A stretch of DNA of 32,357 bases, taken from contig UQYM01000033.1 in the NCBI GenBank assembly GCA_900545315.1, positions 1 to 32,357 of the forward strand, in the 5' to 3' direction. The position numbers were made by a program, and so were the translations under genes. This DNA is from an uncultured Alistipes sp. (lineage in GTDB: Bacteria > Bacteroidota > Bacteroidia > Bacteroidales > Rikenellaceae). Below the pieces are notes generated by a model. That model saw nothing but the letters and a program-made list of their open reading frames with translations, had not been told where the DNA came from and did no database searches. Positions 22,607 through 29,479 of the stretch are shown piece after piece (positions within the stretch are counted from its first letter, which is position 1; every line of letters begins with the position of its first letter).

Positions 22607-24181
22607 TTAGTATCCGTAATGACTGGTCAAAGGCATGATGCGGTTTTTGCCCAGCACACAACTCGACAGCCGTAAAACCGGACAGGATTGGTAGCGTTTG
22701 TGCTCATTGCGAATCAGCAAGCCATAGACGCGATAGACATCCTCCTCGTCGAACCCGGCATTGATAATCTCTTCACGGCTTTGGCCCTCTTCCAACATGC
22801 GGTACAAAATGGCGTCCAGAATATCATATGCCGGTAGCAAATTGGCTTCGGGTTGGTTGGGATGTAATTCCGAAGTCGGGGCCTTTGATAATGTATTGCG
22901 AGGAATAATTTCGCCGTTACGATTAATATAGCGGGCTAAATCATATACCTCCGATTTGTACAAGTCACCAATAACACTCAGAATCCCGACACTGTCACCG
23001 TAAAGCGTGCTGTTCCCTACAGCATATTCGCTTTTATTGGAGGTGTTTAACAATGCATAACCAAATTTGTTAGCCAAAGCCAATAACATGGTTCCCCGCA
23101 AACGGGACTGAATGTTGTCTTCAGCTAAATCAAACGGCAATTCACCGAAAATGGGACTTAACGTTTGGGTGACAAGCGCAAAGATCTGCGTGATCGGAAC
23201 AATCTGGTAATCGATACCCAAGTTTTCGGCCAATGCCTTCGCATCTTCTACCGAATGGTCCGAAGAGAATTGCGAGGGCATCAACAGAGTGTGAACATTC
23301 TCTTTCTCTAAAACCTCCGTGGTTAAAGCGGCTACCACCGCCGAATCCACGCCACCGGTCAACCCAACACACGCCCCCGATAGGTTGTTTTTGGTAAAGA
23401 AATCTCGTAGTCCGAGTTTGATGGCCCGGTAAACATTAACGGTTTTATTCTGTTCCGGGATCTTGCAGGGAGGAATGTTCGCATCGAGATCGACAACTTG
23501 AAAATCCTCCTCAAAACTTTTTAGTAAGGCGATGCACTCCCCTCGATTATTGAAAGCAGCCGACGAACCATCGTAAATCACATCGGTCTGAGCCCCGATG
23601 TTGTTGACACATATGACAGGTTTGGCTTTTGTGTAAGAGAGTCTGCGGTAAAAGTCGTAACGTTTCTCAATGCAGCCTCGCATATAATGGCTATTGCACA
23701 GGTTGACGATAATGTCGGCGTAATCTCCATATTGCTGTTCGGTCTTAATGTCACTGCCGACAACTACAGCCACCTTCTTGCCGCGAATCTTAATGTATTC
23801 ACACCCCTCAGACGGCGAAAGATGGAACAACTCATCGCGGGAATCAATGGTCTTTTTCCCAATGTAGCGTTTGATTCTGCGATCCTCAATCAATGCTGCC
23901 ACACTGATCGTCTTGTTATCCTTGTTTTGGCATGGCAGACCCACCAATACCGAAATGTTGTCGCAACATGAGGCAATTTCGACCAAAGACTCTTCGCAGA
24001 GATCCAAAAAAGAGACCTTATTGAGTAGATCATATGCAGGGGTGCCGCTGATGGCCTGCTCACTGAATACCACCAAATCTACTTCCTGCATCTTTGCCTG
24101 TTGAATACAGTCGATGATCTTTATTTTATTGGCCTCAAAGTCACCGACCGTGTAGTTCATCTGTGCTAAAGCTATCTTCAT
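22607..24181 (-). CDS. nadE: NAD+ synthetase with a degenerate glutaminase domain
   Basis: 524 residues, two domains as in glutamine-dependent NadE. The C-terminal synthetase domain adenylates and amidates nicotinate adenine dinucleotide. It has the P-loop TGGVDS (275-280) plus NTSNKSEYAVGNSTLYGD. The N-terminal nitrilase-like domain (1-~235) keeps E41 (FSEQAISGTPAYDLL) and a Lys at 109/110. The position of the catalytic Cys, normally in a (I/V)CEDIW-like motif, reads VVVGSDIKT here: Gly142, codon 23758-23756. Other motif residues around it are also changed. The domain is therefore predicted not to hydrolyse glutamine, and the enzyme to use free ammonia. It heads the rnf operon. Confidence 0.92.
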   Translation of the reverse strand: MKIALAQMNYTVGDFEANKIKIIDCIQQAKMQEVDLVVFSEQAISGTPAYDLLNKVSFLDLCEESLVEIASCCDNISVLVGLPCQNKDNKTISVAALIEDRRIKRYIGKKTIDSRDELFHLSPSEGCEYIKIRGKKVAVVVGSDIKTEQQYGDYADIIVNLCNSHYMRGCIEKRYDFYRRLSYTKAKPVICVNNIGAQTDVIYDGSSAAFNNRGECIALLKSFEEDFQVVDLDANIPPCKIPEQNKTVNVYRAIKLGLRDFFTKNNLSGACVGLTGGVDSAVVAALTTEVLEKENVHTLLMPSQFSSDHSVEDAKALAENLGIDYQIVPITQIFALVTQTLSPIFGELPFDLAEDNIQSRLRGTMLLALANKFGYALLNTSNKSEYAVGNSTLYGDSVGILSVIGDLYKSEVYDLARYINRNGEIIPRNTLSKAPTSELHPNQPEANLLPAYDILDAILYRMLEEGQSREEIINAGFDEEDVYRVYGLLIRNEHKRYQSCPVLRLSSCVLGKNRIMPLTSHYGY

Positions 24182-24238
24182 AACTGCTGAAGTTACCTGT
24201 GTCGTTTAGATCAGTTGAATTATGTTTAGTAGTTCCTG

Positions 24239-24246
24239 CAAATATA
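24239..24246 (-). promoter_or_regulatory. Predicted -7 box of the nadE-rseC-rnf operon
   Basis: TATATTTG on the minus strand, 57 bases before the nadE ATG. It is the only good -7 match upstream of the eight-gene unit. No TTG is seen at 19-base spacing. Confidence 0.55.
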
Positions 24247-24359
24247 CGATTTTTGTGTTATCGCGATACTTTTTCACATCTTCAAAACTGCAATAAAATG
24301 AACTTCACCACTCTACAATTGAAATAACAATAAATCTCAAAGAAATGTTTGGATAGCTA

Positions 24360-24389
24360 TTGTAGAATCAAATTTTATCTCTATATTTG
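24360..24389 (+). promoter_or_regulatory. Promoter of tRNA-Phe
   Basis: TTG (24360-24362), a 19-base spacer, and TATATTTG (24382-24389): a complete Bacteroidetes promoter. The mature tRNA begins 20 bases after the -7 box. Confidence 0.8.
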
Positions 24390-24409
24390 CACCGTCAAAC
24401 GAAAAACAT

Positions 24410-24482
24410 GGTGCCATAGCTCAGATGGTAGAGCAAAGGACTGAAAATCCTTGTGTCCCTGGTTCGATTCCCGGTGGCACCA
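24410..24482 (+). tRNA. tRNA-Phe (anticodon GAA)
   Basis: 73 bases fold as a cloverleaf: acceptor GGTGCCA/TGGCACC, D-stem GCTC/GAGC, anticodon stem AAGGA/TCCTT with loop CTGAAAA (anticodon GAA), variable loop GTGTC, and T-loop TTCGATT. The T-stem CCTGG/CCCGG has a T-C mismatch at its middle pair. CCA is not encoded. It has its own promoter (24360-24389) and a terminator 3 bases downstream. Confidence 0.95.
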
Positions 24483-24485
24483 CTC

Positions 24486-24529
24486 AAAGAGACGCTAACG
24501 AATCCTTTAGAATTTGTTAGCGTCTCTTT
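24486..24529 (+). terminator. Terminator after tRNA-Phe
   Basis: AAAGAGACGCTAAC (24486-24499) pairs perfectly with GTTAGCGTCTCTTT (24516-24529), and the pairing can continue inward. It ends in TTTTGTTTG. Confidence 0.9.
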
Positions 24530-24530
24530 T

Positions 24531-25111
24531 GTTTGTGTTTGTGCGTGGTTGATGTCTGTGTAATATTCGTCGTTGCTTCCTTCTTTGCGCTTCCCAGCTG
24601 GTTAATATATTGTGCCGCCAGTGCGAGTACATATCATTGGCATACAAAGTGGTAGTACTCTGTGATTTCCTTTACTCAACTCAGACTACAAGAGCAGATT
24701 ACTTCTAACTACACCGTCACAATACAAGAATCTGCTTTATTCTACAGATTGTTTCGATAATCTATTGATCAATTTAAGACGACAAAAAGTTCTTCTCATG
24801 CATGTCCGGATCCGTGTGATAACTCACCTCTTCCCGGTGAGACATATAGAAAACAGCGCCTATAAAGAAAGAATGTCGTTCATCTAATAAATAAAACAAG
24901 CAGGGACCTGAAGTCTCTGCTTGTTTTTCCATGAACGGATTCTCTCGAGGCTATTCCAACCGCACTATGTCGATCGCTATGAAGGCGGCGGAGCCTATGC
25001 TTCTCCCGGATGATTCTTTAAGCGAACGTCAGTTCCTGTCCCGCATGCGGCCATGTTTCATTAAACAGTGGCCCGTTTTTGTATGTGGTTCCATCGCCCT
25101 TTTCAGACAAC
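24531..25111. other. Gene-free interval between tRNA-Phe and the DUF1349 gene
   Basis: About 580 bases with no convincing frame on either strand and no tRNA. It holds a small hairpin CTCACC/GGTGAG (24823-24828 with 24836-24841) and the terminator at 24895-24928. AT content is higher in the middle. I see no transposase remnant and no TAnnTTTG box strong enough to call a transcript. Confidence 0.4.
24895..24928. terminator. Terminator-like hairpin, probably ending the DUF1349 transcript
   Basis: AACAAGCAGGGAC (24895-24907) pairs with GTCTCTGCTTGTT (24913-24925; 13 bp, one wobble). T runs follow on both strands (TTTTT on +, TTTTATTTATT on -). It lies 187 bases beyond the DUF1349 stop. It could equally end an unrecognised + strand RNA. 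Confidence 0.75.
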
Positions 25112-25762
25112 TTATTCGGCATTCTGTTTCAACCACTCCAGCCGTCGCTGATCTGGCAGATGTTTGACTCTGAAATTTTCGAAGGTGACATTGAAACCTT
25201 TCCCGTCCGGACAAGCTGCCATTAATCCAACCTTTACCGGGGTGTGGTCTTGCAACCAAGCGTTGCGCATCAAGGTATAGGTTTGGTCATCGAACGAATA
25301 AAAGATCTCAACAGCATCCAATCTTCTGACCGCCTTGATCCAAACATACGGAACCGGTTTCTCCAACGTAATCACACTCCAATCGGATGTCTTGTGGGTA
25401 ACCACCGTGCTCAAATTGAATTTGCCATCCACAAACTCGATACCGGCCTTGATGTAATTTTCATGGTCGACCCGTAACATCAGACCCGCCTGGTCGAAAC
25501 GCGCCTGGTAATCTCCGGTCACTTTAACTTTGACTTCAAACTCTCCCCCATAAGTGGTGTAGTAAAAGGGAGCGTCATCCACGGTGAACCCATAGTGAGA
25601 GATTCTCCAATAGTCGCTTTGTGGCGTCACAAACATCGAAAGCGATTTGTTTTCAATTTTCCACTGTTCCGGTTCATTGAACCATTGCATCTTCTCCAGT
25701 GACTGGGCCATGCCCACCTGTATGGAGATCAAGGCTGCTGCTAAATAGAATACTGTTCTCAT
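25112..25762 (-). CDS. Secreted DUF1349 (concanavalin-like) protein
   Basis: 216 residues from the ATG at 25762 (MRTVFYLAAALISIQVGMA), which gives a clean signal peptide ending near AQSLEKMQW. The frame extends upstream without similarity. The mature part matches the DUF1349 pattern: WFNEPEQWKIENKSLSMF, PFYYTTYGGEFEVKVKVTG, DQAGLMLRVDHENYIKAGIEF, VVTHKTSDWSVI and MAACPDGKGFNVTFENFRV. These proteins adopt a beta-sandwich like concanavalin-type lectins; the ligand is unknown. It is probably periplasmic or surface-exposed. It is divergent from the LuxR-type regulator, with a ~400-base gap between them, so that regulator may control it. Confidence 0.85.
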   Translation of the reverse strand: MRTVFYLAAALISIQVGMAQSLEKMQWFNEPEQWKIENKSLSMFVTPQSDYWRISHYGFTVDDAPFYYTTYGGEFEVKVKVTGDYQARFDQAGLMLRVDHENYIKAGIEFVDGKFNLSTVVTHKTSDWSVITLEKPVPYVWIKAVRRLDAVEIFYSFDDQTYTLMRNAWLQDHTPVKVGLMAACPDGKGFNVTFENFRVKHLPDQRRLEWLKQNAE

Positions 25763-26087
25763 TTTATTTATATTACGATTGAATTTCAAGCCACTCAAAA
25801 AAAAATCTTTAGAGGCAGTCCATGTGTCCAGCTTTGTCCTTTCGTCAACACTTACGGCGTGTAACCCTATTTTCGAGCGTCCTATGACTCGACGCATGGG
25901 ATACTTTCCAATCACCCCGCCCGAGAGCCATTTTACGCCGTGAGCCACCTGAGACTCGTTGCACGAGGCTTACACGCTTAACGTCGTCTCACGGTCTATG
26001 TCGCAGTGGACACGGGGCTTCAGACTAATCAACAGGATCGGAGGGTTACGACTGTGGCGCAGCACATTTCAATAACCATATTTTGTC
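25763..26087. other. Gene-free interval with competing inverted repeats
   Basis: No protein frame is credible. Between 25854 and 25994 there are perfect 7-mer complements: ACGGCGT (25854-25860) with ACGCCGT (25935-25941); CGTGTAA (25858-25864) with TTACACG (25970-25976); and CCGTGAG (25938-25944) with CTCACGG (25988-25994). A hairpin CTCGT-TGC-ACGAG lies at 25955-25967. Some of these overlap and exclude one another. If the minus-strand -7 box at 26105-26098 is used, this would be the DUF1349 mRNA leader. Confidence 0.35.
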
Positions 26088-26107
26088 TCTACCTTTGCAA
26101 AGGTAGA
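26067..26107. promoter_or_regulatory. Promoter and perfect palindrome upstream of the LuxR-type gene
   Basis: TCTACCTTTG (26088-26097) is followed directly by its reverse complement CAAAGGTAGA (26098-26107), a perfect 20-bp palindrome. The + strand carries TTTC (26067-26070), a 19-base spacer and TACCTTTG (26090-26097), with the ATG 62 bases beyond. The - strand reads TACCTTTG at 26105-26098, facing the DUF1349 gene. The palindrome may be an operator. Confidence 0.6.
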
Positions 26108-26159
26108 ACGTTGTTATCTACAATACAATGATTATAAATAACCATTTCTGGTGTGTCCT

Positions 26160-26918
26160 ATGAGTACGGTCGATAAGTTGAATAGAGCGTTTTTTACCCA
26201 ACAATTTTCCGATGAACTACCCTATGCGGAGCTGTTAAACCGATACAAGGCGATCGCGTGCAATTACGTCCACTTGGAGAATGCCATAGCCGTATTGAGC
26301 GATTTGCGTACCAATGTCAGTTATATCTATTACGGACGCTTTGCGAAGGCACTCGGTATAGCCGATCCCCTGACCGACCATCAGGTCGCATCCATCTGGG
26401 AAGAGGAGATCTTCAACCTAATTCATCCGGACGACCTCTCTGAAAAACATCTGCAAGAGCTCTGTTTTTTTCATTTTATCAAAAAACAACCCAAAAAAAG
26501 TCGGGCCAACTACTACCTGATGAGCCAAATTCGTATGAAAACAGGCAATACGGCAACGTACATGTCTGTGTGGCATCGCATGTTTTATATATCAATTCCG
26601 GCACAAGATACCATGTGGTTGGCGTTATGTCTTTATAGTCCCTTACCCTTTGACTTACCGGCCCAATGTTTGATTGTAAACTCCGTCAATGGTCATACGT
26701 CCGAATTGAAACCACACAACAACTCCCAAATCCTCTCAGCGAGGGAGAGACAGATCCTGAATCTGGTGGACAAAGGGATGATGAGTAAAGAGATTGCCCA
26801 ACTGCTTTCGATCAGCAAACACACGGTCAGTCGTCACAGACAAGATATTCTAAGTAAGTTGCAGGTAAAAAACTCCATTGAAGCTTGTCGAATCGCCAAA
26901 GATTTAGGAATTATTTAA
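26160..26918 (+). CDS. LuxR-type helix-turn-helix transcriptional regulator
   Basis: 252 residues from the ATG at 26160; an in-frame GTG three codons earlier is less likely. The N-terminal part (about 40-165) looks PAS-like (AIAVLSDLRTNVSYIYYGRF ... FNLIHPDDL), a layout common in Bacteroidales regulators. The C-terminal LuxR-type domain (about 191-248) contains LSARERQILNLVDKGMMSKEIA and LLSISKHTVSRHRQDILSKL. There is no receiver domain, so the signal is probably a small molecule or partner protein. It is transcribed away from the DUF1349 gene and preceded by a palindrome that overlaps its -7 box, which suggests autoregulation. Confidence 0.88.
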   Translation: MSTVDKLNRAFFTQQFSDELPYAELLNRYKAIACNYVHLENAIAVLSDLRTNVSYIYYGRFAKALGIADPLTDHQVASIWEEEIFNLIHPDDLSEKHLQELCFFHFIKKQPKKSRANYYLMSQIRMKTGNTATYMSVWHRMFYISIPAQDTMWLALCLYSPLPFDLPAQCLIVNSVNGHTSELKPHNNSQILSARERQILNLVDKGMMSKEIAQLLSISKHTVSRHRQDILSKLQVKNSIEACRIAKDLGII

Positions 26919-27551
26919 TTCTTATGGCGATACTCTGGTGGGTAGGATCGGCTGAGACGGTTTGTCGATGCTTCGGGCTGAGATAGGCCCTCTCAGAAAC
27001 TGTCGAATCTCAACCTGATTCAAACCTTATACATGTTCATGGGATGATGCCGTTCTGTCGAACTGAGGCGGTGTGTGCGTTGGTCTGGGAACAGAGAACT
27101 ATTGCAGAATAGAGCCGTACGTAATAGCGGATGGCCCAGAGGCGATTGATTCGATTGGGATCCACAATGGTAGTTCGCAAAATACATTGGAAATGTGAAG
27201 CTTCAAATTACATCCTGCTGAAACAGCCTCGATCTCACCTGCAGACAACCCTCGCCCCCCCTTGTGTTCAATATGAAATTGAATGTGGAAGAGTGGACAG
27301 AGTTGCGAAAAAATCGATAAATTTGACAATGTGCGTTTAATCTTCATTATAAGCAGCGATTGGACCGGCGTTGTGTCAACCTCAACACATCTGCATAATA
27401 AAAAATAAATCGGATGTTTGACGCAGGACAATGTCCACGCAATTTTTATTGGATGCTTTGAGTTGAAAAAAACGAGGCTGGAGAGCAAGATATTAAATCT
27501 GTCTGAAGGGCCAATATCTATTGGCTCCAAACTGACTAAAAATCAAACGAT
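26919..27551. other. Gene-free interval between the LuxR-type gene and the DJ-1 gene
   Basis: About 630 bases. Just after the regulator, 26953-27012 holds nested complements: TGAGA/TCTCA (26953-26957 with 27008-27012), CGGTTT/AAACTG (26958-26963 with 26997-27002) and CTGAGA/TCTCAG (26978-26983 with 26991-26996). GGGC/GCCC (26975-26978 with 26987-26990) is an alternative. The rest shows no structure or frame I trust. An open frame on the minus strand (27530-27099) has no recognisable similarity or start signal and is not called. Confidence 0.35.
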
Positions 27552-28094
27552 ATGAAAACAATCTTTGTATTTTTAATTACGCACTTCGAGGAGACCGAAG
27601 CATTGGGTACGGTTGATGTGTTGCGTCGTGCGGGGTTGAACGTTAAAACGGTTTCGTTGACCGGAGAGTCGGTGGTTGTCGGAAGCCACGGCATCCCTGT
27701 AACAGCCGATCTTTTGTTTGAAGAGGTGAAACTGGACGATGCAGAGCTTTTGGTGCTGCCCGGCGGTACCACGGCGTTCAACGATCACGAAGGGGTGAAA
27801 AAGTTGTTCCGAGACTTCTACGATACTGGTAATAAAGTGGCCGCAATCTGTGCCTCACCGATGGTACTCGGAGGCTTGGGTATCTTGCAAGGGCGTAAGG
27901 CTACTTGTTATCCTGGATTTGAAAAATATTTGACTGGAGCTGAACTGCATGTGGATGAACCGGTTGTAGTAGATGGCAATGTCATAACAGGTCGTGGTCC
28001 AGGTCTGACCTTCCAGTTCGCGCTGAAACTGGTCGAACTGATTGCCGGTAAAGAGATAAGCGATGCTGTCGCTCACCAAATGCTGCTAAAATAA
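27552..28094 (+). CDS. DJ-1/PfpI family protein (YajL-like)
   Basis: 180 residues, full length for the DJ-1 group. The nucleophile-elbow cysteine is C100 (VAAICASPMVLG), and the acidic residue that activates it is probably E16 in HFEETEALGTVDVLRRAG. The strand LLVLPGGTTAFNDHE and the C-terminal ITGRGPGLTFQFALKLVEL complete the family pattern. Reported activities in this family include glyoxalase, deglycase and chaperone-like functions, so the exact role is uncertain; older annotation as ThiJ does not imply thiamine synthesis. It is a single gene that converges on the transaldolase gene over a strong shared terminator. Confidence 0.92.
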   Translation: MKTIFVFLITHFEETEALGTVDVLRRAGLNVKTVSLTGESVVVGSHGIPVTADLLFEEVKLDDAELLVLPGGTTAFNDHEGVKKLFRDFYDTGNKVAAICASPMVLGGLGILQGRKATCYPGFEKYLTGAELHVDEPVVVDGNVITGRGPGLTFQFALKLVELIAGKEISDAVAHQMLLK

Positions 28095-28273
28095 GCAGAT
28101 CCCCCAGGGGTGTCTTTGGAGGTGCCAATTAATATATAATAGACAATATAATAGTTATCAGCATTTTATTTCTGGCTATTTGAAGTAAAATACGAGAAAG
28201 TATATCATTGGGTTTGGCGGTGTGATATGCGCCCTTGGGGGCAGGTATTTGACCCTCTACCCCATGAGATCAA
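28095..28273. other. Gene-free spacer after the DJ-1 gene
   Basis: AT-rich with scattered GC-rich patches and no credible coding frame. With the terminator that follows it makes up most of the 300-base gap to the transaldolase gene. Nothing else is seen. Confidence 0.4.
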
Positions 28274-28320
28274 TCAATAAAAATCCCCGACAAGAGTACC
28301 TTGCCGGGGATTTTTATTGA
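28274..28320. terminator. Bidirectional terminator between DJ-1 and transaldolase genes
   Basis: TCAATAAAAATCCCCG (28274-28289) pairs perfectly with CGGGGATTTTTATTGA (28305-28320), and an inner CAAG/CTTG extends the stem. It is symmetrical and serves both convergent genes. Confidence 0.92.
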
Positions 28321-28394
28321 GTTTATTGAAATTGTCTTGAAAAGCCAATCCGCTATAATCAAACGAAAAAAGTGTGTCAGTTTGATCGTAGAGA

Positions 28395-29072
28395 TTAAAC
28401 CGTTACCATGTTGGTGCCTTTGCCGCAGAAGGATTCGAAATCACGCGTAAAGACATCCACTGCGTGATATACTGCATCGATGGCGACCAAACCTTCAATT
28501 ACATCCGGAGAGATGGTTGCGGCACCGACACCATGTTTGGTCAACTCCAATGCCTGCTGCGAGTTCTTGAAGCTGGCTGCCAACACCTCGGTTTTCAAAC
28601 CATTGTTCCGGAAGATGTCATGAATCTCCTTGGCTTCACGAATACCATCTACACCAAGGTTGTCGATACGGTTAACATAAGGAGCCGCATAGTCTGCACC
28701 CGCCTTACCTGCCAAAAAGGCCTGCATGTGCGTATAAATAGCAGTTGCCGTTACCGGGAAGTTGTGTTTTTTCAGAATTTTAATCGCTTTCAACCCTTCA
28801 CGCGTAACAGGAACTTTAATAAAGGTCTTCTCTCCCAAACGTTTCCGGATCATGTGCGCCTCCTCATACATTGTCTCAGCATCACGACCGACTACCTGAA
28901 CATGCAATTCGGCATCCGGACCGATAAAATCACGAATGGCCATCAAAACTTCGTAGGGGTTCTTGCCCTCTTTGGCCAAAATCGTCGGATTAGTGGTTAC
29001 GCCATCGATCGGGAAGTATTCATACAACTCCTTGATCGCATCCAAATTGGCGTCATCAATAATCAGTTTCAT
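28395..29072 (-). CDS. Transaldolase / fructose-6-phosphate aldolase family protein
   Basis: 225 residues, the size of the short FSA/TalC-type enzymes. The Schiff-base lysine is K86 in FIKVPVTREGLKA. The N-terminal MKLIIDDANLDAIKELYEYF with DGVTTNPTILAKEG, and TATAIYTHMQAFLAGKAGADYAAPYVNRIDNLG, are typical. It is either a transaldolase of the pentose phosphate pathway or a fructose-6-phosphate aldolase; sequence alone does not settle this. The gene is monocistronic, with a -7 box TAGATTTG upstream. It is divergent from the YgbA-family gene. Confidence 0.92.
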   Translation of the reverse strand: MKLIIDDANLDAIKELYEYFPIDGVTTNPTILAKEGKNPYEVLMAIRDFIGPDAELHVQVVGRDAETMYEEAHMIRKRLGEKTFIKVPVTREGLKAIKILKKHNFPVTATAIYTHMQAFLAGKAGADYAAPYVNRIDNLGVDGIREAKEIHDIFRNNGLKTEVLAASFKNSQQALELTKHGVGAATISPDVIEGLVAIDAVYHAVDVFTRDFESFCGKGTNMVTV

Positions 29073-29122
29073 AATTTAAAACCTCTTTAAAACCTCCAAA
29101 AAATCATCATTCAAATTCGGCG

Positions 29123-29130
29123 CAAATCTA
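29123..29130 (-). promoter_or_regulatory. Predicted -7 box of the transaldolase gene
   Basis: TAGATTTG on the minus strand, 50 bases before the ATG at 29072. A possible divergent box for the YgbA-family gene, TATCTTCG (29144-29151), lies 13 bases away, so the two promoters would overlap. Confidence 0.5.
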
Positions 29131-29173
29131 CTAAATAAATCCCTATCTTCGTCGCGGAATTTTGTAAAACAAT

Positions 29174-29479
29174 ATGTCACGTCATCGAATTGCATATGAA
29201 AAACGGGTTATTATTAAGATGATCCGTCTGTATTGCCGTTACAAAGAGGGAAATCGTGAACTTTGTACATCTTGTCGAGAACTGGCAGAATACGCACTGG
29301 CCCGTTTGGACCACTGCCCATTCGGAGAACAGAAGGGTGCGTGCCGTACTTGTCCGATCCATTGCTACAAACCGAACATGCAAAAGCGGATGCAACAGGT
29401 CATGCGTTATGCTGGATCTCGCATGATCCTCTTCCATCCGCTCGATGCGATCAGGCACCTGATGGGCAAATTGGGCTAA
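29174..29479 (+). CDS. YgbA-family protein (nitrous oxide-stimulated promoter family)
   Basis: 101 residues. Seven cysteines (C21, C31, C34, C48, C57, C60, C64) sit in the family pattern LYCRYKEGN, LCTSCRELAEYA, RLDHCPFGE and CRTCPIHCYKPNM, followed by MRYAGSRMILFHPLDAIRHL. The family includes E. coli YgbA, tied to recovery from nitric oxide stress; its biochemistry is unsettled, and the Cys layout suggests metal or cluster binding. The last bases overlap the end of the convergent MscS gene (29476-29479). It is divergent from the transaldolase gene. Confidence 0.88.
   Translation: MSRHRIAYEKRVIIKMIRLYCRYKEGNRELCTSCRELAEYALARLDHCPFGEQKGACRTCPIHCYKPNMQKRMQQVMRYAGSRMILFHPLDAIRHLMGKLG

Noticed and set aside
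22607..24181. The Gly at the NadE catalytic position being a sequencing error (TGC misread as GGC).
   Set aside because: Several neighbouring motif residues are also non-canonical, which a single base error would not produce.
26941..27060. A TPP (thiamine) riboswitch-like pattern: CTGAGA followed by ACCTGAT downstream of the LuxR-type gene, 500 bases before a gene sometimes annotated as ThiJ.
   Set aside because: The 3' half (the CCAGCG and AGGGA-type elements) is missing, the spacing is poor, and DJ-1/YajL is not a thiamine gene. The two short matches are most likely chance.
27099..27530. A 143-codon open frame on the minus strand in the gap before the DJ-1 gene.
   Set aside because: No recognisable motif, composition unlike its neighbours, no convincing start signal, and it lies in an AT-rich non-coding interval.
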